Assembly: GCF_031801495.1 (NCBI RefSeq)
Contig: NZ_JAOEGC010000001.1
Span: forward strand, 1,550,001 to 1,614,000
Reading direction: 5' to 3'
DNA: 64,000 bases
DNA from: Agrobacterium tumefaciens_K
GTDB taxonomy: Bacteria > Pseudomonadota > Alphaproteobacteria > Rhizobiales > Rhizobiaceae
Shown: piece by piece, positions 27,036-36,949 of the stretch
Numbering within the stretch: position 1 is the stretch's first letter
Layout: every line of letters starts with the position of its first letter
Notes under the pieces: model-generated
The model's database searches: none
What the model was told of the DNA's origin: nothing
The model's input: the letters and a program-made list of their open reading frames with translations, nothing else
Position numbers and translations under genes: made by a program

Positions 27036-27956
27036 TCAATTCTTCAGCGCACGCGGGTCGAGTGCATCGCGCACTGCATCGCCGATATAATTGACGCTGA
27101 GAACGGTGAGAGAGATCGCCAGCCCCGGCCACAGGACGCGTGAAGGCGTGAGTTGCAGGAAGTTCGCGCCATCGAACAACAGGCGTCCCCATGTCGGGAA
27201 GTCGGACGGGAATCCGAGGCCGAGGAAGGAGAGCGCCGATTCCGTGATGATAGCCGAGGCGATGCCGAGCGTCGCTGAAACCATGATGGAACTCAGGACG
27301 TTGGGCAGGATGTGCTTGAGGATGATGCGGTATTCGCGCATTCCGCTCGATTTCGCCGCCATGATGAATTCCTGGTTCTTGATCGTCAGTACATCGCCGC
27401 GCACGATGCGGGCGGTGTGCATCCAGCTGGTTATGCCGATCACGAAGACGATCAGGATGAAGATGCCGCTTTCCGGTCCGAAGGCGGCGCGCAGCGTATC
27501 GCGAAACAGCATGATGATCACGAGCAGCAGCGGCAGAAGCGGCAGTGCGAGGAACAGGTCCGTCAACCGCATCAGCGGCCCGTCCAGCCGGCGGAAGTAC
27601 CCGGAGAGAACGCCGACGAGCGTTCCCAGAACCAGCGCCAGCAGCATGGCGGTGATGCCGACGGCAAGCGAGATGCGCCCGCCCGCCAGAACCTGCGCCA
27701 GCATGTCCTTGCCTAGGTTATCCGTGCCGAACGGATGCGCCAGCGAGGGCCACTGGTTGCGGTCCTTCACGTTGAGGGCGTTGGGGGCGACCGTGTGGAT
27801 GTAAGGCCCGACATAAACGGCAAGCAGGATGAACACGAAGACGATCAGCCCGACCACGCCGCCCTTATGGGCGCGGAACTGCTTCCAGATGTCGGCCAGT
27901 GCGGACTGGGTAGGGGTGGGGGCAACGGCTGGCGCTGCAACGGTGGCGTCAGTCAT
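27036..27956 (-). CDS. peptide-type ABC transporter permease, DppC type
   Basis: A 306-residue permease with a first helix at about residues 33-55, the HPFGTDNLGKDMLAQVLAGG motif (about 78-97), the EAA loop FIMAAKSSGMREYRIILKHI and the C-terminus SVNYIGDAVRDALDPRALKN. I chose the ATG at 27956, which overlaps the DppB-type stop by 8 bases (ATGACTGA); six more codons upstream are possible. It is the last gene of a minus-strand unit of binding protein, DppB and DppC. The N-terminal 30 residues are rich in Ala, Thr and Pro, as is common in this subgroup. Confidence 0.92.
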   Translation of the reverse strand: MTDATVAAPAVAPTPTQSALADIWKQFRAHKGGVVGLIVFVFILLAVYVGPYIHTVAPNALNVKDRNQWPSLAHPFGTDNLGKDMLAQVLAGGRISLAVGITAMLLALVLGTLVGVLSGYFRRLDGPLMRLTDLFLALPLLPLLLVIIMLFRDTLRAAFGPESGIFILIVFVIGITSWMHTARIVRGDVLTIKNQEFIMAAKSSGMREYRIILKHILPNVLSSIMVSATLGIASAIITESALSFLGLGFPSDFPTWGRLLFDGANFLQLTPSRVLWPGLAISLTVLSVNYIGDAVRDALDPRALKN

Positions 27957-28959
27957 AGCGGATCCTCGGGTCAAGAATGCCGTAGAGAACGTCGGCGATC
28001 ACATTGAAGAGAACGATCAGCACGGCAAAGATGAAGGTCAGGGTCTGCACCAGCGGAATATCTGCGCCCTGCACGGCGGTAATCAGCAGCTGCCCGAGCC
28101 CGTTCACGCGGAAAATCTGCTCGGTGATGATCGCGCCGGAAAAGATCGTCGGAACGCCGAGCGCGATGACCGTCACCACAGGAATGAGACTGTTGCGCAG
28201 CACGTGCACCAGCAGGACGGCCTTTTCCTTGACGCCCTTGGCGCGGGCGGTGCGCACATAGTCCTGATGCAGGTTGTCCAGCATGGAGGCGCGCACGAAG
28301 CGGCTGATCTGCGAGACGTTATAGAGTGTCAGCACCATGACCGGCAGGAACATCTGCTTCACCTGCGCCACGAAGCTCGCCCAGTCCGTGACCCTGAGAT
28401 TGGTGTCGTAGACGGAGGGGAACCATTGCAGGTTGGAGCTGAAAATCACCACCAGCAAAACGCCGGTGAAGAAGGTGGGAACCGAATACCCGACCATCGA
28501 GACGAAGGTGCCGATCTGGTCGAAGATCGAATATTGCTTGTAGGCCGAGATCACCCCGATCGGGATCGCCAGCAACGCGCCGAACAGATAGGCAAGGCCG
28601 ACGACCCAGAGCGTCTGCGGCATGCGCTGGATGACGAGATCGACAACCGGGCTGCGGGTCGCCCATGACAGGACGCGGGTGCGTTCGCCATCACCGATCT
28701 GCCAGCCGGTCAGCTTTTCGAAAAGGTTCAGCGGTTCGTTGATGAAAAACTGCTGCAGCCACAACAGGTAACGGATCAGGAAGGGCTGATCGAGGCCGAG
28801 GGAAGCGCGGATCTGTTCGCGAACTTCCGGCGGAATGGTGAGCGGCAGGTCGCCGGTCGGATCGTTGGGCGCGAGATCTAGCAACGCGAAAATGACGAAG
28901 CTGATGACAAGCAGCGTCGGCACGGCAAAAGCAAGCCGTCGGAGCGTAAAGGTAAACAT
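27949..28959 (-). CDS. peptide-type ABC transporter permease, DppB type
   Basis: A 336-residue permease with a first helix at residues 8-30, the DLAPNDPTGDLPL segment and a long periplasmic insertion before the second helix (about residues 60-110). The EAA-like loop (YVRTARAKGVKEKAVLLVHV) is near residue 233. The C-terminus VLYGILDPRIRYD is normal for the family. It lies 75 bases downstream of its binding-protein gene, with a strong stem-loop in between, and overlaps the DppC-type gene by 8 bases. Confidence 0.93.
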   Translation of the reverse strand: MFTFTLRRLAFAVPTLLVISFVIFALLDLAPNDPTGDLPLTIPPEVREQIRASLGLDQPFLIRYLLWLQQFFINEPLNLFEKLTGWQIGDGERTRVLSWATRSPVVDLVIQRMPQTLWVVGLAYLFGALLAIPIGVISAYKQYSIFDQIGTFVSMVGYSVPTFFTGVLLVVIFSSNLQWFPSVYDTNLRVTDWASFVAQVKQMFLPVMVLTLYNVSQISRFVRASMLDNLHQDYVRTARAKGVKEKAVLLVHVLRNSLIPVVTVIALGVPTIFSGAIITEQIFRVNGLGQLLITAVQGADIPLVQTLTFIFAVLIVLFNVIADVLYGILDPRIRYD

Positions 28960-28995
28960 GGGAAAGTCTCCAGACCGTCAGAGCGGGATGGCAAA

Positions 28996-29024
28996 GCGCC
29001 GGTTCCCTCAAGGGAAACCGGCGC
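28996..29024 (-). other. stem-loop between binding-protein and permease genes
   Basis: On the transcribed minus strand, GCGCCGGTTTCCCT pairs with AGGGAACCGGCGC around a two-base loop, with a single bulged base. It starts about ten bases after the binding-protein stop (29035) and has no T-run. Position and strength suit a 3' mRNA-stabilising hairpin that raises binding-protein level over permease. Confidence 0.7.
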
Positions 29025-29034
29025 GTCCTGCATC

Positions 29035-30744
29035 TTACTTCTTGCGGGACCAGTCAGCGACGTTCCAGAGTTCCGAATCCCAGGCGTTCATGCGAACGCC
29101 CTCGAGCGTCAGCGAATGCGACGAAACGCTGCCTCGGTGGATCAGAGGAATGTGCGCGCCTTCTTCCGTCAGCATGTCGTTGGCCTGCTTCGTCAGTTCG
29201 GCGCGTTTTGCCAGATCGGCGGTCTTGGAGAGTTCACCCACCAGCTTGTCATATTCCGGGTTGCAGTAACGCGGAATGTTCTGGCCCTGCCAGCCGGTTT
29301 CCGGACGCGGAATCTTGTCGCACAGCCATTCCGCCAGATATTTTTCCCCATCCGTGCCGTCGAAGTTATTGGTGTACATTTCAACGTCGGCATAGAATTT
29401 CTGGAAAGTGTCCGGGCTTGCCGGGTCGCCACCGAAGAAGACGGAGGCAGAGACGTTGCGCAGTTCAGCACCGACGCCGATCTGCGACCACATGTCCTTG
29501 ACAAGTTCCTGCGTTGCCTGACGCACGGAGTTGGTGGAGGTCTGGTAGAGGAAGGAAAGCTTCACGCCGTTCTTGGCGCGGATGCCGTCGGAACCCTTTA
29601 CCCAGCCTGCGTCGTCCAGCAGCTTGTTCGCACCTTCGAGATCCTGCTTCAGGCACCAGCTGTCGTTTTTGGTCGATGCGATCGCTGCTGGAGCAGGAAC
29701 GATGTTGCAGGTCGGCTGACCGCCTTCGCCGTAACCGGCTTCGTCGATGATTTCGCGGTCGATGGCGAGCGACAGCGCCCGGCGAACGGCCGGATCGGAG
29801 AGGGCCGGATGCGGGCCTGCCTCCTTGGTGGAGCGCTTGTCACCAAGCGACGGATCGGCGTTGTACCAGTTGAGGTTGATACGTTCGACCTGCGTGCCGA
29901 AGGCGGTTTCCAGCTTGCCCTTGCCTGCGGCAACCATGGTCGCCAGAATTTCCGGCTCAACCTGCATGTTCCAGGCATAATCGTATTCGCCAGTTTCCAG
30001 AACGGCGCGCGCCGCGGAGGCCGCGTCACCGCCGCCCTTCAGCGTTGCAGTCGCGAAGGCAGGCTTGCTCGGGTCGCGGTAATTGGGGTTGGCAACGTAG
30101 CTGATGACGTCGTTCGGCTTGAAATCCTTGACGACGAATGGGCCGGTGCCGATCGGGCCGAAGTTGGCGGAGGTGCAGCCCGGAGCGGCCGCGCCGACGC
30201 AGTTTTCGAACTGCTTCTTCTGGATGACCGGAGACTGTGCGCCGACGAAGGCGGAATAGGGGTATGGCTTCGGCTCGGTGAAGGAGATCTTCACGGTGTA
30301 CGGATCGAGAGCCTCAACGGATTTGACGCCCTCATACTGGGCAGCCTGTGCACAACCGCCATCGGGTGCGGTGCAGTATTTCCAGGTGAAGATCACGTCG
30401 TCTGCCGTGAACGGGGTGCCGTCGGACCACTTCACGTCCTTTTTCAGCTTCCAGGTCATGCTGAGCAGGTCTTTGGCGACGCCGCCGTTGTCGACTGTTG
30501 GGATTTCGGTCACAAGCATCGGAACAAGCTCACCTTTTTCGTCGTAACGCGCCAGCGGCTCGATGACCATGGAGGAGCTGTAGACCTCTTTCGTGCCACC
30601 CGAAAGATAGGGATTGAGCGTCGATACGGCCTGCCAGAACAGGATTTTCAGCTCGCCGTCACTGCCGCGCTCGGCGTGGGCGGCGGAGCCTGCCAAGGCC
30701 AAAGCCGCAACCGTGCTGGCAAAGAGAACGCTACGCTTGTTCAT
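29035..30744 (-). CDS. peptide-type ABC transporter substrate-binding protein
   Basis: A 569-residue family 5 solute-binding protein. The signal peptide MNKRSVLFASTVAALALAGS is cleaved near residue 22 (AAHA). The mature protein shows GELKILFWQAVSTLNPYLSG near the start and the LAIDREIIDEAGYG helix typical of the family. Several Cys pairs (for example KYCTAPDGGC and ENCVGAAAPGC) suggest disulfides in the periplasm. The ATG at 30744 is preceded by AAAAGGGGAAAA. The gene is divergent from the M20 amidohydrolase and double ATPase on the plus strand, which together supply the rest of the system. Confidence 0.93.
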   Translation of the reverse strand: MNKRSVLFASTVAALALAGSAAHAERGSDGELKILFWQAVSTLNPYLSGGTKEVYSSSMVIEPLARYDEKGELVPMLVTEIPTVDNGGVAKDLLSMTWKLKKDVKWSDGTPFTADDVIFTWKYCTAPDGGCAQAAQYEGVKSVEALDPYTVKISFTEPKPYPYSAFVGAQSPVIQKKQFENCVGAAAPGCTSANFGPIGTGPFVVKDFKPNDVISYVANPNYRDPSKPAFATATLKGGGDAASAARAVLETGEYDYAWNMQVEPEILATMVAAGKGKLETAFGTQVERINLNWYNADPSLGDKRSTKEAGPHPALSDPAVRRALSLAIDREIIDEAGYGEGGQPTCNIVPAPAAIASTKNDSWCLKQDLEGANKLLDDAGWVKGSDGIRAKNGVKLSFLYQTSTNSVRQATQELVKDMWSQIGVGAELRNVSASVFFGGDPASPDTFQKFYADVEMYTNNFDGTDGEKYLAEWLCDKIPRPETGWQGQNIPRYCNPEYDKLVGELSKTADLAKRAELTKQANDMLTEEGAHIPLIHRGSVSSHSLTLEGVRMNAWDSELWNVADWSRKK

Positions 30745-31052
30745 TGTATTTTCCCCTTTTTTGATTTTATCCGTTTGAATGTCTGGACGCCTTTCCTCAA
30801 GCGTCACATGCAAAGCCTGTTTATTTAAGTATTTGACTTTACTCGGAAATATTCCGTGCATTCTCCCTGATGCTATTGTTGGATTTTTTGAAATGCAACC
30901 CCCAAAGTTTCAGAGATGAACAAAAATTGTGCCATCGTGTTTCGGGCCTATTTTTCGCGCATGCAGCAAAATTCACACTTGCAAAACGGAAATTTCCCAT
31001 CGCAATATGCCAACCAACAACCCGGCGGGGAACAAAAAAAGGAAAAACGGGA
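30745..31052. promoter_or_regulatory. divergent promoter region with candidate operator
   Basis: A 308-base, AT-rich region between the divergent binding-protein gene and M20 gene. It holds the near-palindrome CGGAAATATTCCG (30844-30856) next to TTGACT-like sequence, and several A/T tracts. No gene or RNA was recognised. It probably carries both promoters and a shared operator, but no regulator gene adjoins it. Confidence 0.4.
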
Positions 31053-32216
31053 ATGCCGATATTGAACCGAGTGGCCGAAATGCAGGAAGAAGTTGCCGGC
31101 TGGAGGCGCCACCTGCATCAGACTCCGGAACTGCTTTACGACGTGTTCGAAACCTCGAAATTCGTGGCGGAAAAACTGCAATCCTTCGGGTGCGACATCG
31201 TGGAAACCGGCATCGGCAAGGCCGGTGTCGTGGGTATCATCAAGGGGCGGCACGGCGATGGCCCGACCATCGGTTTCCGCTCCGACATGGATGCGCTGCC
31301 GATTCTGGAAACCAGTGGCAAGCCATGGGCGTCGAAGACGCCGGGCAAGGCGCATTCCTGTGGCCATGACGGTCATACCGCGATGCTGCTCGGTGCTGCG
31401 CAATACCTTGCCGAAACCCGCAATTTCAAGGGTTCCGTCGCGGTGATCTTCCAGCCTGCGGAAGAGGGCGGTGCTGGCGCGCTTGCCATGCTCAATGACG
31501 GCATGATGGAAAAATTCGGCATCAGCCAGGTTTACGGCATGCACAACGAGCCGGGCATTCCGGTGGGCAATTTCGCCATCCGCAAGGGTTCGACCATGGC
31601 GGCGGCGGATAGCTTCGAGATCACCATTACCGGGCGCGGCAGCCATGCCGCAGCGCCGCACCTGTCCATCGACCCGGTGTTGACGTCCGCTCACATCATC
31701 ATCGCGCTGCAATCCATCGTTTCCCGCGAGACGGATCCGCTGAAGTCGCTGGTCGTGACCGTGGCGACCACCCATGGCGGTACGGCATCCAACGTCATTC
31801 CCGGCGCTGTGACGCTGACGGGCACGGTGCGTACGCTTCTGCCGGAAACGCGCGATTTTGCTGAAAAGCGCCTGAAGGAAGTGGCGACCGCTACGGGCCT
31901 GGCACATGGGGCTACGGTGGAGGTGAGGTATGACCGCGGTTATCCGGTCACTTTCAACCACGCCGACGAGACGGAGTTCGCAACGGGCGTCGCCATGGGC
32001 GTGGCCGGCACGAATGCGGTCAACACCAATCCCAATCCGCATATGGGCGCTGAAGATTTTTCCTACATGCTGGAAGCGCGCCCCGGCGCGTTCATCTTCA
32101 TCGGCAACGGCGATACGGCGGGCCTGCACAACGCCGCTTACGACTTCAACGACGACGCACTGCCTTACGGCATCAGCTACTGGGTTTCGATGGCCGAAAC
32201 CGCGCTTGCTGCGTAA
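31053..32216 (+). CDS. M20 family amidohydrolase/peptidase
   Basis: A 387-residue M20 hydrolase, paralogous to the one at 7928-9100. The motifs are SDMDALPILETSG (about residues 74-86), the metal site HSCGHDGHT (about 101-109), PAEEGG with the catalytic Glu (about 137) and a C-terminal MGAEDFSYM followed by HNAAYDFNDDALPYG. The ATG at 31053 gives a family-like N-terminus and is preceded by GGAAAAACGGG; the upstream open frame is promoter DNA. It lies 47 bases before the double ATPase and is divergent from the binding protein, so its substrate is probably what that importer brings in. Confidence 0.92.
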   Translation: MPILNRVAEMQEEVAGWRRHLHQTPELLYDVFETSKFVAEKLQSFGCDIVETGIGKAGVVGIIKGRHGDGPTIGFRSDMDALPILETSGKPWASKTPGKAHSCGHDGHTAMLLGAAQYLAETRNFKGSVAVIFQPAEEGGAGALAMLNDGMMEKFGISQVYGMHNEPGIPVGNFAIRKGSTMAAADSFEITITGRGSHAAAPHLSIDPVLTSAHIIIALQSIVSRETDPLKSLVVTVATTHGGTASNVIPGAVTLTGTVRTLLPETRDFAEKRLKEVATATGLAHGATVEVRYDRGYPVTFNHADETEFATGVAMGVAGTNAVNTNPNPHMGAEDFSYMLEARPGAFIFIGNGDTAGLHNAAYDFNDDALPYGISYWVSMAETALAA

Positions 32217-32263
32217 GTTCAATGGCGGCCCCGTGGCCGCCTTCTGCTTTTCAGGAGATCGGC

Positions 32264-34114
<1,851 letters not shown>

Positions 34115-34126
34115 TTTGAGTGGACC

Positions 34127-34153
34127 GAGAGTGGGGCGCCGCGCCTCACTCTC
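34127..34153. terminator. stem-loop at convergent gene ends
   Basis: GAGAGTGGGGCGC and GCGCCTCACTCTC pair (34127-34153) with one mismatched position and almost no loop. It follows the double ATPase stop by 13 bases and faces the end of the LysR gene. No T-run, so it is only a probable transcript end. Confidence 0.5.
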
Positions 34154-34243
34154 GATGTCATCGTCGGACCTGATCCGAAGCCTGACGAGATGAAGTCCGG
34201 GGTCGCGGGAGCTCAAGCCAGTCTTCTCGCCATCAAGACGATC

Positions 34244-35140
34244 CTAGGGATTCTCCACCGCGAACAGATTGTCGGCCATGAAATCCACGAACACGCGGAT
34301 TTTTGGCGAAAGATAACGGCTTGTTGGCCAAAGCACCCGGAAGACGCCTGCTTCTGCCGTGAAGTCTTCGAGTATCGTGACCAGCCTGCCTTCACCTATC
34401 TGCTGAGCCACGGCGAAATGCGGCAGGCACGTCACGCCAAAACCATTCTCGGCAAGATGGATGAGCGGCTCAAGTGTGCTGGCTATCGTGGTCGCCGGCA
34501 GCGCGATGCGCAGGTCTTTGCCGTCTCGAGATAATGGCCACGGCTCCAGTTTGCCCGAGTTGGCGTATCGGTGGTGCAAGCAACGATGACGCAGCAGGTC
34601 TTCAGGGATTTGCGGCATGCCTTCTTCTTCGAGATAGGCGGGCGAAGCGACTATGCGGTGCGTGAAGGCGCCAAGCTTTCGGCTCATCAACCGGGTATCA
34701 CGCACCTCGCCTGTCCGGACAACGGCATCGAAACCTTCTTCGATCACGTCAACGAGGCGGTCGGTAAAGTCAAGGTCGAGCCTGATTTCGGGATAAGCTT
34801 TCATGAAAGCCGATATCGCCGGCATCAGCAGCATTCCTGTCAACGGAAAACTCACGCGCAAAAGGCCGCTGGGCTTGCTGTGAGATCTTGAAAGCTGCGC
34901 CTGCGCCGTATCCAGTTCGGACAGGATGCGACGGCAGGTGTCGAGAAAGAAGCTTCCTTCCTCGGTCAGTGTCATGCTGCGCGTCGAACGATGGAAAAGA
35001 CGCACACCCATCTCCTGCTCAAGACGCGCTATTGCCTTGCCGACGGCCGAGCTTGAGAGGCCCAGTCGTTGAGCGGCGGCGACAAAGCTGCCACCCTCGG
35101 CCGTTTGAACGAAGATACCCAACGTGCCAAGCTTATCCAT
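34244..35140 (-). CDS. LysR-family transcriptional regulator
   Basis: A 298-residue LysR regulator. The helix-turn-helix is in residues 1-62 (MDKLGTLGIFVQTAEGGSFV at the start, then LGLSSSAVGKAIARLEQEMG), followed by an effector domain. I chose the ATG at 35140 because a 17-codon upstream extension would run through a palindrome that looks like its operator. The divergent gene 123 bases away encodes an ABM-domain monooxygenase, the likely target. It is similar to DmlR/PecT-type regulators by general appearance; the effector is unknown. Confidence 0.92.
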   Translation of the reverse strand: MDKLGTLGIFVQTAEGGSFVAAAQRLGLSSSAVGKAIARLEQEMGVRLFHRSTRSMTLTEEGSFFLDTCRRILSELDTAQAQLSRSHSKPSGLLRVSFPLTGMLLMPAISAFMKAYPEIRLDLDFTDRLVDVIEEGFDAVVRTGEVRDTRLMSRKLGAFTHRIVASPAYLEEEGMPQIPEDLLRHRCLHHRYANSGKLEPWPLSRDGKDLRIALPATTIASTLEPLIHLAENGFGVTCLPHFAVAQQIGEGRLVTILEDFTAEAGVFRVLWPTSRYLSPKIRVFVDFMADNLFAVENP

Positions 35141-35154
35141 ATCGGTCCTATTCA

Positions 35155-35167
35155 GGAATATTATTCC
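35155..35167. promoter_or_regulatory. candidate LysR operator
   Basis: GGAATATTATTCC is an inverted repeat with 5-base arms, 15 bases upstream of the LysR start and about 97 bases upstream of the divergent monooxygenase start. A further GGAAT half-site follows at about 35177-35181. It is typical of an autoregulatory LysR site in position. Confidence 0.4.
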
Positions 35168-35263
35168 GCTCTCATCGGAATACGCGACCATTTATCGCCT
35201 ATCGTGTCATCGATATCCAGTGTGGCGCGGCAACCAGTGCCGATTTTCATGAAAGGAAAGCAT

Positions 35264-35614
35264 ATGGATACGAAGTTCACCGCCGGGTTCTCCGTCGCAC
35301 CGAAGCCGACAACGTTTATCGTCAACGTTATTCACGCCCATCCGGGCAAGCAGGATGAGGCGTTTGAGATCATTCAGGATGTGGTTCACTATGTGGCAGA
35401 AAGAAAGGCTGGATTTCTCTGGAGCAATCTGGCCAAGAGCACGGATGGACTGACCGTGGTCAACATTGAAGCAATCCAGGATGCAGGTAACGTCGACGAA
35501 TTCTTCTCCGATCCGGTTTTTGTCGAGAAATTCCGCAGGCTTGATACGGTCTCAACCAGCGAATTCCATGCCTATAACGTTGGTGATCTGGTTCTGCCCA
35601 AACTGGCAGTTTGA
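35264..35614 (+). CDS. antibiotic biosynthesis monooxygenase (ABM) domain protein
   Basis: A 116-residue small protein with one ABM domain (about residues 17-100): TTFIVNVIHAHPGKQDEAFE, then VAERKAGFLWSNLAKSTDGL and the FFSDPVFVEKF segment. Such dimeric alpha/beta-barrel proteins act as cofactor-free quinol oxygenases or heme-degrading enzymes; the exact reaction cannot be read from sequence. The ATG at 35264 follows GAAAGGAAAG; an ATG five codons upstream is also possible. It is divergent from a LysR gene that probably controls it. Confidence 0.82.
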   Translation: MDTKFTAGFSVAPKPTTFIVNVIHAHPGKQDEAFEIIQDVVHYVAERKAGFLWSNLAKSTDGLTVVNIEAIQDAGNVDEFFSDPVFVEKFRRLDTVSTSEFHAYNVGDLVLPKLAV

Positions 35615-35660
35615 ACGCGATAAGCTGTTCATCCCCCACGAGCGGTAAACTCGTCACCGT

Positions 35661-35686
35661 GTCGCCATCGCTTCGCCGATGGCGAC
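35661..35686. other. stem-loop downstream of the ABM gene
   Basis: GTCGCCATCG (35661-35670) and CGATGGCGAC (35677-35686) form a perfect 10-base stem with a 6-base loop. It lies 46 bases after the ABM stop. There is no T-run; it is a possible transcript end. The remaining gap to 35850 shows nothing else recognisable. Confidence 0.45.
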
Positions 35687-35850
35687 CATCCCTCTCAATG
35701 CTGCCGCACAGGAGAGAAAACAGGCGACGTGGCGGTGTCTTACTCTCCAGATTTTGCCCCACCGGACATTCCCGCGGGCCCTCACGCGTTTGACACGCGG
35801 CCTCAAATAATGTCAGCACATGTCGAGGACATACGGACAAGGGCAGCGAG

Positions 35851-36807
35851 ATGGCCAAACGAAGCGAGGCGGCACACGGGCGGCTGGATGATGCGGCGCG
35901 GGCAGGGTGGCTTTATTACGTCGCCGGTCGCACACAGGATGAGATTGCCGCTGCCATGGGCATTTCCCGCCAGTCGGCGCAACGCCTCGTATCGCTTGCG
36001 GTGGCGGAGCGGCTTATCAAGGTACGGCTCGATCACCCCATCGCCGCCTGTCTCGAAAAATCGGAAAAGCTGAAAGAGCGTTTCGGTCTGAAGCATGCCG
36101 AGGTGGTTCCGAGCGACCCGGCGGGTGTGTCCTCGACTGTCGGTATCGCCGAGGCGGGTGCTGCCGAAATCGAGCGCTGGCTGAAAAGCTCCGATCCCAT
36201 CGTGCTGGCCGTTGGCACGGGGCGCACGCTCAAGGCGGCGGTGGATCAGCTGCCGCCGATGGAATGCCCGCAGCACCGCATCGTGTCGCTCACCGGTAAT
36301 ATCGGGCCGGACGGATCGGCGGCCTATTACAACGTCATCTTCTCCATGGCAGACGCCATCAAGGCACGGCATTTCCCCATGCCGCTGCCGGTCCTTTGTT
36401 CTTCGGCCGAAGAGCGCGAATTGCTGCACGATCAGTCCATGGTGCGCTCCACCCTTGCGCTGGGGGCTGCGGCGAATGTCACTTTCGTCGGTGTCGGCGA
36501 ACTGGGTGAAAACGCGCCGCTCTGCGTCGACGGCTTTCTCGGTGTGGACGAGATGAAGGCGCTGATGGCAAGCGGCGCCGTCGGAGAGATCTGCGGCTGG
36601 ATGTACGATGCGAACGGCCGGGTGCTGGAGCATTCCGTCAATGAGCGGGTGGCCTCCGTTCCCATCCCCTCGCGGCAGACCTGCACCGTTATCGGCCTGG
36701 CTCAGGGACCTCGGAAGCAGGCCTCGATTCTGGCCGCGCTGCGAGGCGAGCTATTGAACGGCATCATCACCGATGAAGTGACGAGTGAATATTTGCTCAC
36801 TAATTGA
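35851..36807 (+). CDS. smoC: SorC/DeoR-family sugar-binding transcriptional regulator
   Basis: A 318-residue regulator with an N-terminal helix-turn-helix (RTQDEIAAAMGISRQSAQRL, about residues 28-47) and a C-terminal SorC-type sugar-phosphate-binding domain with LAVGTGRTLKAAVDQL (about 116-131) and DGFLGVDEM. It lies upstream of the polyol importer and dehydrogenase genes on the same strand, with a perfect inverted repeat overlapping its stop codon. I infer that it represses or activates the smo operon in response to a polyol or its phosphate. The symbol is by analogy with the Rhodobacter sorbitol-mannitol operon. Confidence 0.85.
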   Translation: MAKRSEAAHGRLDDAARAGWLYYVAGRTQDEIAAAMGISRQSAQRLVSLAVAERLIKVRLDHPIAACLEKSEKLKERFGLKHAEVVPSDPAGVSSTVGIAEAGAAEIERWLKSSDPIVLAVGTGRTLKAAVDQLPPMECPQHRIVSLTGNIGPDGSAAYYNVIFSMADAIKARHFPMPLPVLCSSAEERELLHDQSMVRSTLALGAAANVTFVGVGELGENAPLCVDGFLGVDEMKALMASGAVGEICGWMYDANGRVLEHSVNERVASVPIPSRQTCTVIGLAQGPRKQASILAALRGELLNGIITDEVTSEYLLTN

Positions 36808-36812
36808 GCAAA
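36792..36812. promoter_or_regulatory. candidate SorC (SmoC) operator
   Basis: TTTGCTCA (36792-36799), spacer CTAAT, TGAGCAAA (36805-36812): a perfect 8-base inverted repeat overlapping the stop codon of the SorC gene. The same half-sites recur closer to smoE as GAGCA (36910-36914) and TGCTC (36922-36926). Two related sites flanking a promoter suggest DNA looping or cooperative control. Confidence 0.6.
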
Positions 36813-36873
36813 AATTATATCAATAAAATCAAATGTCTAGTTTTTCCATGTGCGGCGCAGCACAGGACGTGGC

Positions 36874-36926
36874 TTGACTTTTGTTGTTTTGAGGTGAGTA
36901 AATGCCCTAGAGCAAAGCGAATGCTC
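36874..36926 (+). promoter_or_regulatory. candidate smoE promoter and second operator
   Basis: A -35-like TTGACT (36874-36879) is followed 17-18 bases later by a weak -10 around AGTAAAT. Next comes the imperfect operator GAGCA-AAGCGAA-TGCTC (36910-36926), just before the smoE ribosome-binding site GGGAGGAAG. An operator downstream of the -10 suits repression. Confidence 0.45.
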
Positions 36927-36949
36927 AATAATTCTTCTGGGAGGAAGAT

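Noticed and set aside
29116..30828. A 570-codon open frame on the plus strand
   Set aside because: Antisense to a clear family-5 binding protein; composition typical of a shadow frame.
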